From contig NGFI01000014.1 in the NCBI GenBank assembly GCA_002215645.1, positions 372,001-436,000 of the forward strand: a stretch of 64,000 bases of DNA, in the 5' to 3' direction. Below the pieces are notes generated by a model. It saw only the letters and a program-made list of their open reading frames with translations. It did no database searches and was not told where the DNA came from. Both the position numbers and the translations under genes were made by a program. The stretch comes from Gemmatimonadetes bacterium 2013_60CM_65_52. Lineage in GTDB: Bacteria; Gemmatimonadota; Gemmatimonadetes; Gemmatimonadales; Gemmatimonadaceae. This document shows positions 32,590 through 40,870 of the stretch, one piece after another; the stretch's first letter is position 1; each line of letters starts with the position of its first letter.

Positions 32590-32825
32590 CGGCTGAAGCG
32601 TGCCTTCCTCACCTTCTTCAAGAACGTGACCGCCACGAGTGCGCTTGCAACCGACCATGTCACCGTGAAGTAGACACGGATCTTCGGCGCAGTGTGTGCG
32701 ATGTCCGCGAACTGGTAGATCGCGAGCGCGATCAGGTCGAGCACCACGACTGCCACGACGAGCCGCAGCGTAGCGCGCCGCATAGCGGCGCGCCTCACTG
32801 TACGGACGTCATCCTGATCGGCCAT
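32586..32825 (-). CDS. Small two-TM membrane protein at the end of the RND operon
   Basis: 79 residues from ATG 32825, preceded by GAGGGG; a TTG at 32843 is possible. It has two hydrophobic helices (LRLVVAVVVLDLIALAIYQFA and VYFTVTWSVASALVAVTFL) and a basic C-terminus KKVRKARFSR. It starts 7 bp after the RND pump stop, so it is probably co-transcribed with the efflux genes. I know no family for it. A small pump-associated protein is possible but unproven. Confidence 0.6.
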   Translation of the reverse strand: MADQDDVRTVRRAAMRRATLRLVVAVVVLDLIALAIYQFADIAHTAPKIRVYFTVTWSVASALVAVTFLKKVRKARFSR

Positions 32826-32832
32826 CAACCCC

Positions 32833-35800
32833 TCAGTCACCAAGCGCCGGATGCGCTCCGACCGGCACAGGATGCTCGGCCGTCATCGGCGGCGTGAATC
32901 CGAAACGGCCGGCGAGCCAGTGCCGCGCCTCGTCCATTACCTCGTAGAACGTCGGAATGACGAGCAGCGTAAGCAGCGTGCTCGTTATGACGCCGCCGAT
33001 GATCGCGACGCCAAGCGGAGCGCGGAACTGCGCACCCTCACCACGACCGAGCGCCACCGGAATCATGCCGGCGATGAGCGCGAAGGTCGTCATCAGAATG
33101 GGACGCAGACGGATCGCGCCCGCTTCGATGAGCGCTTCACGCAACGGCTTCCCCTCTTTCTCGCGCGCCCACTTGGCGAAATCGATGAGCAGAATCGCGT
33201 TCTTCGCGACGATGCCCATGAGCAGGATCACGCCGATGAGCGACATGATGTTGATCGTGTAGCCCGTGAGCGCGAGCGCCAACAGCACGCCGATGAGCGA
33301 AAGCGGCAGCGACATCAGAATCGCGAGCGGATCGAGAAAGGATCCGAACTGCGCGACAAGGATGAGATACATCAGCATCACCGCGACGCCGAGCGCGAAG
33401 AAGATCTGGCCGAACACCTCGTTCTGTGACTGTGCATCACCGCCGAGCGAGAAGCGCACACCCGGTGGCAACGTGATCTTTGACATCCTGGCCACGACAT
33501 CGTTCGTGATGTCGCCGGTCGCCCGGCCCGATGCATTGGCCTGCGCGGAGACGACAAGATCGCGATCGAGGTGATCGATGATCGCCGGTCCAATGCCCTG
33601 TCGCACGGTTGCGACCTGTCCGAGCGGAACGGTCGTCGGCGCACCGCTCGGCGGTGTGACGAGGATCGGAAGCTGCCGGAGATCCTCGGCGTTGCGGCGA
33701 GCCTCGGGAACGAGACGCAACCGTACGTAGCGCATCTGTCCCGTCGGGTCCTGCCAGTCGCCCGCGTCGATGCCGGCGAACGCAGGACGCAGCGACTGCG
33801 CGATCTGACCCGCCGTCACACCCAGCGCTCCGGCGACGCCTCGATTGAGATCGACGTCGAGCTCAGGCTTCTGCCCCTTGGTGGAGAGATCCACGTCCAC
33901 GGCGCCAGGCGTGCTCTTCACGATGGACAACACCTGATCAGCCGCCTGGTTGATGGACGCCAGGTCATTGCCGCGAAGCTGATACTGCAACTGCTTGCGC
34001 CCGCCGCCGAAGTCATTGGTGAACACGGACAGTGTCACGCCCGCGACGTTCTTCGTGTCCTCGCGGAGAACCTGTGCGAACTGTTCCGCGCTCACGCTGC
34101 GCTCGTTCTTCGGCACCAGGCGGACGTAGATGGTCCCTTCGTCCACGCTGCCCGACGCGCCGCCACCGAGCGTGGTGTACGTGTACTTCACTTCCTTGTG
34201 GGAGCGCGTGATGCGCGCTGCCTCCATGGCCTTGAGTCGCGTGTACTCGAGGTTCGAGCCAGGCGGCGTCTCGACCGCAATGGTGAATTCCGCCTTGTCG
34301 TCCTCGGGGAAGAACCCGACGCCGACGGTGCGAACGGCGAGTCCGGCCGATGACACCGCCTTGGGCAGCGTCAGGAACATTCCGACGCCGATGACGCCGA
34401 GCAGCAGCTTCACGGGTGTCGCAAGGCGCTTGCTCGTGAGGGCGAACACGATGACGCCGACGCTGGCCAATGCCGCCAGCAGACCGAGCAGGCCGGCGGT
34501 GAAGAGCGTGAACGACGAGAAGAAGGTGCCGATGGCGAGGGCCACCATCGCCGAACGGTGGTCGAGCGCCCACGCAATGACCAGCTTGTAGTTCTCAGCC
34601 TGGAGATTGAACCAGTGGTTGAAGACGTCGAGCTTCTTCGTGATCCACCTTTTCTTGTCTTCCGGCAGATGCGGATCGGCCCAGTAGGCCGAGAGCATCG
34701 GGTCGAGCGAGAACGAGACGAACAGCGAAACGAGCACCGAGCACGCGATGGTCAGCGCGAACGGCTTGAACCACTGTCCGCCCACTCCGGGCATGAACCC
34801 GATGGGGAAGAACACCGCAAGGATCGAGAACGTCGTCGCCGCCACGGCGAGCCCGATCTCATCGGTGCCCTCCTTGGATGCCGTGTAGTGATCCTTTCCC
34901 ATCTCCACGTGCCGCACGATGTTCTCGCGGACGACGATCGCGTCGTCGATCAGAATACCGATCGCGAGTGAGAGGCCGAGGAGCGACATCGTCTCGAGCT
35001 TGAATCCGAGCACCCAGACCGCGATGAAGCTCGCCAGCACGGACACCGGGAGCGCGAGACCAGTGATGACCGTCGAACGCCAGGAATTCAGGAAAAGGAA
35101 GACGACGAGCACCGTGAGGAACGCGCCCTCGATGAGCGCTTCCTCCACGTTGCGCACGGCGTGGTCCACGCGAACGCCGGAATCCTTCACGAGCTCCAGC
35201 TTCGTCCCCTTGCCGAGCGTGGGCTGAAGCAGCTGGACGCGCGCACGAATCTTGTCCGATACTTCCGTCGTGCTGAATCCCTTGGACTTCTTGATGTCGA
35301 TGCCGACGGCCTGGCCGTCGTTGAACAGCGCCATCGTGCGCGGCTCCTCGGTGCCGTCGCGGATGGAGGCCACGTCGCCCAAACGCACGAGCGCGCCGTT
35401 GTAGTCGGCAATGACGAGCTGCCCGAACTCCTGCGCGTTCTGGAGCCGCCCCTTGAGGCGGATGGAGCGCTCATCGAGCGCACCCGTCACCTTGCCGACG
35501 GGCGCCGCGAGATTCTGAAGCTGAAGAGCCTGCACCACCTGCCCGACGCTCACGCGCGCGGACTGCATGCGGTGGGGATCGAGCTCCACGGTCAGCTCGC
35601 GCTCCACCTTGCCGGCGACGGTCACCTCCGCGACGCCGGTGATCGAGCGCAGCTCGCGCGTGATCGTGGGATCGGCGAGTCGCGTGAGCTCCGCCTGCGA
35701 CAGCGTCACCGACGTGAGCGCGAGCGAGACGATGGGCCGGTCGGTGTCGTTGAACTTCTTGATGATCGGCTCCTTCATCTCCGTGGGCAGATCGGCGCGC

Positions 35801-36144
35801 TTTGCCGAGATGGCATCACGGAGATCCTGCGTCGCCTCGGCGAGGTCCTTCGAGAATTCGAACTCGACGATGATCTGTCCGAACCCGTCGTACGCCTTGC
35901 CGTTGATGTGCTTTACGCCGCTGATCGACGCGATCTGCTCCTCGATGGGATCGAGGATCTCCTTCTCGACGCCGTCCGGCGACGCGCCCGGATACGGAAT
36001 GCCGACCACCACCACCGGCGGCGCGACGTCAGGAAACTCGTCCGTCTTCAGCTTGAGCAACGCGAACAAGCCGAACACCACCAGCGCCACCATCGCGACG
36101 ACGGTGATGAGAGGACGCTTGATCGCAAAATCCGAGATGAACAT
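32833..36144 (-). CDS. RND efflux pump inner-membrane permease (HAE1/AcrB type)
   Basis: 1103 residues. The N-terminus MFISDFAIKRPLITVVAMVALVVFG, PPVVVVGIPYPGASPDGVE and the repeated RND architecture (12 TM helices, two large periplasmic loops) are clear. GLSLAIGILIDDAIVVREN is TM4 with the proton-relay Asp pair, and PLSLIGVLLALALTGYTINIMSLIGVILLMGIVAKNAILL is the mirrored region. It works as a trimer with the adaptor and TolC proteins encoded just upstream to expel drugs or other small molecules. Length is slightly above AcrB (1049), mainly an extra helical hairpin around residues 540-620 containing FFSSFTLFTAGLLGLLAALA, a known variation. Confidence 0.95.
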   Translation of the reverse strand: MFISDFAIKRPLITVVAMVALVVFGLFALLKLKTDEFPDVAPPVVVVGIPYPGASPDGVEKEILDPIEEQIASISGVKHINGKAYDGFGQIIVEFEFSKDLAEATQDLRDAISAKRADLPTEMKEPIIKKFNDTDRPIVSLALTSVTLSQAELTRLADPTITRELRSITGVAEVTVAGKVERELTVELDPHRMQSARVSVGQVVQALQLQNLAAPVGKVTGALDERSIRLKGRLQNAQEFGQLVIADYNGALVRLGDVASIRDGTEEPRTMALFNDGQAVGIDIKKSKGFSTTEVSDKIRARVQLLQPTLGKGTKLELVKDSGVRVDHAVRNVEEALIEGAFLTVLVVFLFLNSWRSTVITGLALPVSVLASFIAVWVLGFKLETMSLLGLSLAIGILIDDAIVVRENIVRHVEMGKDHYTASKEGTDEIGLAVAATTFSILAVFFPIGFMPGVGGQWFKPFALTIACSVLVSLFVSFSLDPMLSAYWADPHLPEDKKRWITKKLDVFNHWFNLQAENYKLVIAWALDHRSAMVALAIGTFFSSFTLFTAGLLGLLAALASVGVIVFALTSKRLATPVKLLLGVIGVGMFLTLPKAVSSAGLAVRTVGVGFFPEDDKAEFTIAVETPPGSNLEYTRLKAMEAARITRSHKEVKYTYTTLGGGASGSVDEGTIYVRLVPKNERSVSAEQFAQVLREDTKNVAGVTLSVFTNDFGGGRKQLQYQLRGNDLASINQAADQVLSIVKSTPGAVDVDLSTKGQKPELDVDLNRGVAGALGVTAGQIAQSLRPAFAGIDAGDWQDPTGQMRYVRLRLVPEARRNAEDLRQLPILVTPPSGAPTTVPLGQVATVRQGIGPAIIDHLDRDLVVSAQANASGRATGDITNDVVARMSKITLPPGVRFSLGGDAQSQNEVFGQIFFALGVAVMLMYLILVAQFGSFLDPLAILMSLPLSLIGVLLALALTGYTINIMSLIGVILLMGIVAKNAILLIDFAKWAREKEGKPLREALIEAGAIRLRPILMTTFALIAGMIPVALGRGEGAQFRAPLGVAIIGGVITSTLLTLLVIPTFYEVMDEARHWLAGRFGFTPPMTAEHPVPVGAHPALGD

Positions 36145-36153
36145 GAAAAAACC

Positions 36154-36181
36154 GGTGAACGGTGAACGGGTTACGGGTTAC
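36154..36181. repeat. Two doubled heptamers across the adaptor stop codon
   Basis: GGTGAAC occurs twice in tandem (36154-36167) and is followed at once by GGGTTAC twice (36168-36181). The array fills most of the 33-bp gap between the RND adaptor and permease genes and includes the adaptor stop codon. Confidence 0.6.
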
Positions 36182-37323
36182 GGCCGCTTCGCATCGCTGG
36201 GCGCTGACACTTTGACCGGCGTGCCCGGTGTAATACCGCGGGCCGCGCCGAGCAATACCGTGTCGCCGGCCGCGAGGCCGGCGGCCACTTCGACCGTTTC
36301 CGCCGCCGCATCGCGGATTCCAAGCGTGACTTCCACTTTGTCGATCTTCCCGTTCTTCAACCGCACGACAGTGGGACGCAGGCCGCGCTCGTCCACCGCG
36401 CTGATCGGGACCATCGGTGCGGTGCGTATCTCGGTCGCCACGCGACCCTCCGCAAACAACCCGCCGACGAGCGTGTTGCCCGAATTCGGAATGGCCGCGA
36501 TGATCTTCACCTGGCGAGTTGCCGCGTCGGCCGTGGGATTCACGCGTGTGATACGGCCGAGGAACGTCCGCGTCGGATATCCCGTGACCTTGAACTCCAC
36601 TGGCATACCGACACGAACCTGGCTCAGTTGCTCGGCAGGTACCGACGCCTCGAGCTGCATCGACGCGGGATCCACCACCGTGTACAGCGCGGTGCCGGAC
36701 GACACGACGTCGCCCGCGCTCACCTGTCGCGCCGCGACGACACCGGCGAACGGCGCACGCACGGTGGCCTTCTCGAGCGACTTGGTCACGTTTGCAAGCG
36801 CCGCGCGCGCGTTCGCGAGCTGCGCGCTGGCGGCGAGCAGTTGATTGTGTGACGCCTCCACCTGGCGCTCGGCGATGGCGCCGGCCTTCTCCAACGTTTC
36901 GTTGCGCTGCAGATCGCGCTTCGCAATCTCGTAGCTGCTCTCGGCCGTGGTCACCGCCGAGCGCGCGGAGATTTGCTGGTCGCGAAGCACCTGCGCGTCG
37001 AGCTGCGCGAGCGGCTGGCCGGCGTGAACGCTCTGCCCTGATTCGACGAACGTCTGCACGACCGATCCCTGCATCTCCGCGCGAATCGTCGCCGAGCGTA
37101 ACGGCGCGAGGGATCCGGACAGCGCTGGTCCCGTACGGATCTGTTCCGCGTGGACGACCGTCACGTTCTCCGGACCCACCTGCATGGTCTGGAGCTTCGC
37201 GGTCGCCGCGCTGGCGTCGTCCGCCTTCTTGCACGAGGCGGCGCCAACCGCCAATGCCAGAACGGACAGAATGCGGACGTATCGACTGGCGTTGCTCACG
37301 CGAACTCCCTGCAGGGCGGTCAT
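36178..37323 (-). CDS. RND efflux periplasmic adaptor (membrane fusion protein)
   Basis: 381 residues. A hydrophobic N-terminus ends AVGAASCKKADD, with Cys31 a possible but imperfect lipid attachment site. Then the usual adaptor order is seen: beta-barrel/lipoyl halves around IRAEMQGSVVQTFVESGQSVHAGQPLAQLD and VRAPFAGVVAARQVSAGDVVSSGTALYTVVDP, a coiled-coil hairpin (about 105-185) and a membrane-proximal domain. It bridges the permease and the TolC channel. ATG 37323 overlaps the tolC stop (ATGA); GTG 37302 is an alternative start that fits the signal sequence better. Confidence 0.93.
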   Translation of the reverse strand: MTALQGVRVSNASRYVRILSVLALAVGAASCKKADDASAATAKLQTMQVGPENVTVVHAEQIRTGPALSGSLAPLRSATIRAEMQGSVVQTFVESGQSVHAGQPLAQLDAQVLRDQQISARSAVTTAESSYEIAKRDLQRNETLEKAGAIAERQVEASHNQLLAASAQLANARAALANVTKSLEKATVRAPFAGVVAARQVSAGDVVSSGTALYTVVDPASMQLEASVPAEQLSQVRVGMPVEFKVTGYPTRTFLGRITRVNPTADAATRQVKIIAAIPNSGNTLVGGLFAEGRVATEIRTAPMVPISAVDERGLRPTVVRLKNGKIDKVEVTLGIRDAAAETVEVAAGLAAGDTVLLGAARGITPGTPVKVSAPSDAKRP

Positions 37324-38975
37324 GGGGTCTGGCTCCCGGTGGTTTGACCAGCGCCGGTTCCGCCGGCGCTGGAGGATTGCGGACGTTGCGTCTGTGCCTG
37401 TTGCTGTTGCGATTGCTGCGACGGCTGAGTCGCGCGCTGTGCCGCCGCGCCGAGCGCACTCGTGTTGATGGGCAGGTCTCGGATGAGGGCGATACGCGCA
37501 CGCGCCACGGCGAGGTCGCGCGACGTCTGCGCCTGGTTCGCCACCGCCTGCTCGAGCAGCAGCCGCGACTGCGTCAGGTCGGTCTGCGTGGAAAGGCCCT
37601 CGCGGTACCGCAGCGCGTCGATGTCATACGCCTTCTTTGCCTGCTCGGCCGTACCGCGGCTTGCGACAAAGGCCGCCTCCGCCGATGCGAGCTGATTGAT
37701 CGACACACGGGTGTCGAGCGCGGCGAGCTCGCGCGCCTGCCGCAGCCGCGCACGCGCTTCGTCGAGGTTGGCCTGCGCCACTTCGACCTGGCCGCCCGTC
37801 CGTCCGCCACTGAACAGCGACCATGCGATCGTCCCGCCCACCGTCCAGTTTTCGCTGTACTGGTTCAGCGTGGGAAACACGTTCTGCGGAAAGAAGAGCC
37901 GCTGATAGTTCGACGTCAGCGACAGCGACGGGAAGAAATCCGCGCGGGCAACCTTGAGCAGGCCCTCCGACGCACGGAGCGCCTCTTCGCTTTCCCGCAC
38001 CGGCGCGCGATTCGCCGTGGACGTATCCGATGCCGGCCGCCCGAGCGGTGTTTCACTCGCGTTCGCCGCAACGATGCTCGTGACGCGCCCCGGTTCGTCG
38101 ATTGGCGTGGTGAGCTGCAACGGCTCGTCGAGCGGAAGATTGAGCAGTTGGCGGAGCCGCAGATAGGCGACGTCGCGATCACCGCGGCGGCTGATGACCA
38201 CGGGCTTCTGGTTATCGCGCGTCACGGTGGCGCGGAGCAGATCGAATTCGCTGACGTTGCCCACCTGCCGTGCGACGCGTGTCTGGCGCAGCAGCTCTTC
38301 CGTCTGCGAGAGCGACGTGTCGGCGATGGCGACCAGGCGGTCGGCGAGTACAGCGTCGAAGTAGGCCTGGGTGACGTCCAGGGCCAGTTGTGCGCGCTGC
38401 GCTACCACCTCGATTTCGGCGCCGCGTTCCTGCGCGGCGGCGGACTGCGTCTGGCCCGACACACGGCCCCCGGTAAAAACGTTCTGGGATACGCCGAAAC
38501 CCAGGGTGTACGCGTTGCGCGCGCCGAAGCCGACCTTCGAGAAGTCGATGCTCTGTGCTGCCGGACACGTGGATGCCTGCGCGAGAATGGCTGCGCGCTC
38601 CGCCGGTGTGGCGTTCGCCGGGATCTGCGGGGCGCAGACGGACTTCTTCGTCGTATCCGCGGAGCCGGACGAGCTCGACGCGAGCGCGGAGAACTGCGAC
38701 CTGAGCGTGCGCGCGTACGTGAGGTTGGAGTTCACCTGCGGCAGATACTGGCTGCGCGCCTGGCGGAATTGGCCGGTCGCACGCGTCACACCCGCGCGCG
38801 CGATCTGGATCGTTTCGCTCTCGCGTGCGGCGAGCGTGATGGCTTCCTCGAGCGAGAGTGCGCGCGTCTGTTGGGCGTGCGCGCGCGTGGGCCCGAGCGT
38901 GGTGATCGCGAGCAGGAGCACAAGCGCGGGCGTGCGCGCGCGGCGTCCGGCTGACGCGATCGGATCTGCGTTCAT
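37320..38975 (-). CDS. TolC-family outer-membrane efflux channel
   Basis: 551 residues from ATG 38975, with a signal peptide ending RAHAQQ. Two outer-membrane-efflux repeats are present (LSLEEAITLAARESETIQIARAGVTRATGQ and later LRASEGLLKVARADFFPSLSLTSNYQR), with long alpha-helical barrel segments. The C-terminal tail is rich in Gln/Ser/Gly, low complexity. It forms the trimeric exit duct of the RND pump. It ends in an ATGA overlap with the adaptor gene and starts 32 bp after the TetR regulator stop. Confidence 0.93.
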   Translation of the reverse strand: MNADPIASAGRRARTPALVLLLAITTLGPTRAHAQQTRALSLEEAITLAARESETIQIARAGVTRATGQFRQARSQYLPQVNSNLTYARTLRSQFSALASSSSGSADTTKKSVCAPQIPANATPAERAAILAQASTCPAAQSIDFSKVGFGARNAYTLGFGVSQNVFTGGRVSGQTQSAAAQERGAEIEVVAQRAQLALDVTQAYFDAVLADRLVAIADTSLSQTEELLRQTRVARQVGNVSEFDLLRATVTRDNQKPVVISRRGDRDVAYLRLRQLLNLPLDEPLQLTTPIDEPGRVTSIVAANASETPLGRPASDTSTANRAPVRESEEALRASEGLLKVARADFFPSLSLTSNYQRLFFPQNVFPTLNQYSENWTVGGTIAWSLFSGGRTGGQVEVAQANLDEARARLRQARELAALDTRVSINQLASAEAAFVASRGTAEQAKKAYDIDALRYREGLSTQTDLTQSRLLLEQAVANQAQTSRDLAVARARIALIRDLPINTSALGAAAQRATQPSQQSQQQQAQTQRPQSSSAGGTGAGQTTGSQTP

Positions 38976-39006
38976 TGCGGTGTCGTGTTCTGGAGTGAGG
39001 TTGGAC

Positions 39007-39618
39007 TCAGTGTGCGTGAATGCGTGTCTTCCGTACGGATGCACGGGTCGTTTGCTTCACGCCGAGCATGCGAAGAAAGCAATTGGTGTAGCGTTCGGCC
39101 GCTTGTTCCATGGGCGGATACACATCCGGTACAAAGCTGCGCGCGATGGCGTCGCTCATGACCGTGCCCACGAGGATCACGGCAGCCGCCTCCTCGTCCG
39201 CGTTGACGTCGGCGAGACCCTTCTTCTTCAGGGCGCGCACATAGCGGGTGATGATGTCGTGGACGGTGCGGCGTCCCTGACACGCGAATTGCGCGGCGTC
39301 GGGGCGTTCGTCGGACTCGCCCATGCTGTGCAGCAGCAGGTGTCGCATGTCGCGCAGGCGATCGAGACTGGTTTGAATCCAGACTTTCAGCTCGCACTCG
39401 GGATCCACCGGATCGTCGGTGAGCTCGGTGGGCGGCGCGCCGTCCTGCTGCTGGACCAGGACAGCCTGCATCAGGGCGCTCTTGGATCCGAACGTTCGGA
39501 AGAGCGTGACTTCGTTGACGCCGGCCTCTTGCGCGATGAGGCGGGTGGTAGCGCCGCGGAAACCGTGCTTGCTGTAGACGCGAGAGGCGGCTTCGAGGAT
39601 GCGTTCGCGAGAGATCAT
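39007..39618 (-). CDS. TetR-family repressor of the RND efflux operon
   Basis: 203 residues. The N-terminal TetR helix-turn-helix is ILEAASRVYSKHGFRGATTRLIAQEAGVNEVTLFRTFGSKSALMQAV. The C-terminal ligand-binding helices are divergent, as usual. It is the first gene of the efflux operon (then tolC, adaptor, permease), so it likely represses its own operon. A perfect inverted repeat overlaps its likely -10 (39653-39668). The inducing ligand is unknown. Confidence 0.92.
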   Translation of the reverse strand: MISRERILEAASRVYSKHGFRGATTRLIAQEAGVNEVTLFRTFGSKSALMQAVLVQQQDGAPPTELTDDPVDPECELKVWIQTSLDRLRDMRHLLLHSMGESDERPDAAQFACQGRRTVHDIITRYVRALKKKGLADVNADEEAAAVILVGTVMSDAIARSFVPDVYPPMEQAAERYTNCFLRMLGVKQTTRASVRKTRIHAH

Positions 39619-39652
39619 GAGGCGCAGGAGTCTAGCGGCGTCGGGCTGGAAT

Positions 39653-39668
39653 GCAAGTATCCACTTGC
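39653..39668. promoter_or_regulatory. Putative TetR operator over the efflux-operon promoter
   Basis: GCAAGT and ACTTGC are perfect 6-bp inverted arms with a 4-bp spacer. On the minus strand the spacer and right arm contain GATACT, a likely -10, with TTCCAA 17 bp upstream as a weak -35. It lies 35-50 bp before the repressor start. Binding here would block transcription of the whole operon. Confidence 0.5.
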
Positions 39669-40053
39669 TTGCTGCTAATTGGAATACACCCGAATATTTC
39701 CCGAAACAGATGGACGCGCAAGGCCCGCCGCCATCGTTGGCGGTGCATTGGAGGTTCAGGATGTCGCATAAGCTGAACTAAGCACGGAGGCTAGTTCAGT
39801 TTGCGACCAGGAGTCAACGGAATGCGCTCGCGCACCTACGGCACACGGCCACGCATTCCCGACGCGCCCATCTCCACCGACATCGTGCGCCACTCGGCCC
39901 GCGTTGTCACCGAGGTCGTCGAATCGCGATAGTGTCGTGGTTCGACATTGCCACCGGATCACAACGAGATGGACAACCAATTGTCCGCAGAACCTTTGAC
40001 AACGCGTGTCCGCCCACGCACTTTGGTGCTGCCCAATACCCCACCGACGCCCG
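39669..40053. other. Non-coding region between efflux operon and DUF4118-like gene
   Basis: About 385 bp without a convincing gene. It holds a hairpin CTGAACTA...TAGTTCAG (39773-39799, 11-base loop, followed by TTT) and an inverted repeat GGACAA-CCAA-TTGTCC (39971-39986) lying 10 bp upstream of a TTGACA box (39996-40001). These may be the operator and promoter of the plus-strand gene that follows. Short frames here look random. Confidence 0.4.
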
Positions 40054-40554
40054 ATGAAGGGCGTTCATGGATGGGCCAATTCCGTGACGTCATCAACCCC
40101 GCATTCCAAGGGGACGGCTCATCTTGTCGCGCCACATCGGCACCGGCGCGGCTGGTTGGAGCGCCGTCGTACTTCGCGCCGCGGCCGATTTGAGCTCGCG
40201 CTCATCGGCGGCGGCGCCATTGCCCTCGGTCTCGCCGGAACGCTTCCGGGAGAGTCGCCGAGAAACACCATGCTGCTGTTGGTCCTGAGCGGCATGGCGA
40301 TGACGATCATCGCTCGCGTGGTCGGCTTCGCGCCGGCACTCGCAACCGCTTTCTTCGCACCACTCGTGATCGCCCTGACCGATCCCATGTGGACGCTCGG
40401 TAATACCATCGATGACTTCACGCTCGCCAACGAGAGTGAAGCCACGTTCGCCACGTTCCTTGCCGCCGCGGTGCTCGGGCTGCTCCTTCGACGCCTGCAT
40501 CGCAAACGGACCCGGTCCGCTCGACACCACTGGAGTACGGCGTCCCAGCCCTAG
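40054..40554 (+). CDS. DUF4118-like small membrane protein
   Basis: 166 residues from ATG 40054; GTG 40006 and TTG 40156 are other possible starts, and the first 35 residues look poorly conserved. Four hydrophobic segments follow: LALIGGGAIALGLAGTL, MLLLVLSGMAMTIIARVVGF, ALATAFFAPLVIALTD and ATFATFLAAAVLGLLLRRL. The pattern, with a polar loop TLGNTIDDFTLANESE between helices 3 and 4, is that of the KdpD-type DUF4118 membrane domain (GFGPA...DFF...DP...). No kinase domain is attached. The role is unknown. Confidence 0.5.
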   Translation: MKGVHGWANSVTSSTPHSKGTAHLVAPHRHRRGWLERRRTSRRGRFELALIGGGAIALGLAGTLPGESPRNTMLLLVLSGMAMTIIARVVGFAPALATAFFAPLVIALTDPMWTLGNTIDDFTLANESEATFATFLAAAVLGLLLRRLHRKRTRSARHHWSTASQP

Positions 40555-40582
40555 GCGGGATGCCGGAGAGGAGACCACACGG

Positions 40583-40825
40583 ATGATGATTCACGACCCG
40601 ATCAGGGCGCCCGACTCCGGCCGCCGCGATTCGCCCATCTTCGTTCCCGCCGTCAAGGAGCCCGTTGTCCTCCGGCGGCGCGGAGAGCGCAGGCGCCGGC
40701 GCACGAAAGTCATCTATCTCCTCACGGTCGTCTTCGTCCTCGCCGCGTTCGCGTACGCCTTCTTCGAGAACGCGCGCGAGGAGTCGGCCGTGCGCAAGGC
40801 AACGACGCCGTTCACGGCGAAGTAG
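40583..40825 (+). CDS. Small single-TM protein
   Basis: 80 residues from ATG 40583, preceded by GGAGAGGAG at a good Shine-Dalgarno distance. There is a cytoplasmic-looking Arg-rich segment (RRRGERRRRRTK) before one TM helix VIYLLTVVFVLAAFAYAFF and a short charged tail. Unrecognised. It precedes the SulP transporter by 45 bp on the same strand and may be co-transcribed. Confidence 0.6.
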   Translation: MMIHDPIRAPDSGRRDSPIFVPAVKEPVVLRRRGERRRRRTKVIYLLTVVFVLAAFAYAFFENAREESAVRKATTPFTAK

Positions 40826-40870
40826 CTCGCGCCTTGGACGTCAGTCACTCGACGCGTTCGTGATCGAGGC

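Noticed and set aside
39710-39781. 23-codon ORF beginning MDAQGPPPSLAV in the gap before the DUF4118-like gene
   Set aside because: No Shine-Dalgarno sequence, no enriched residue and no pathway link.
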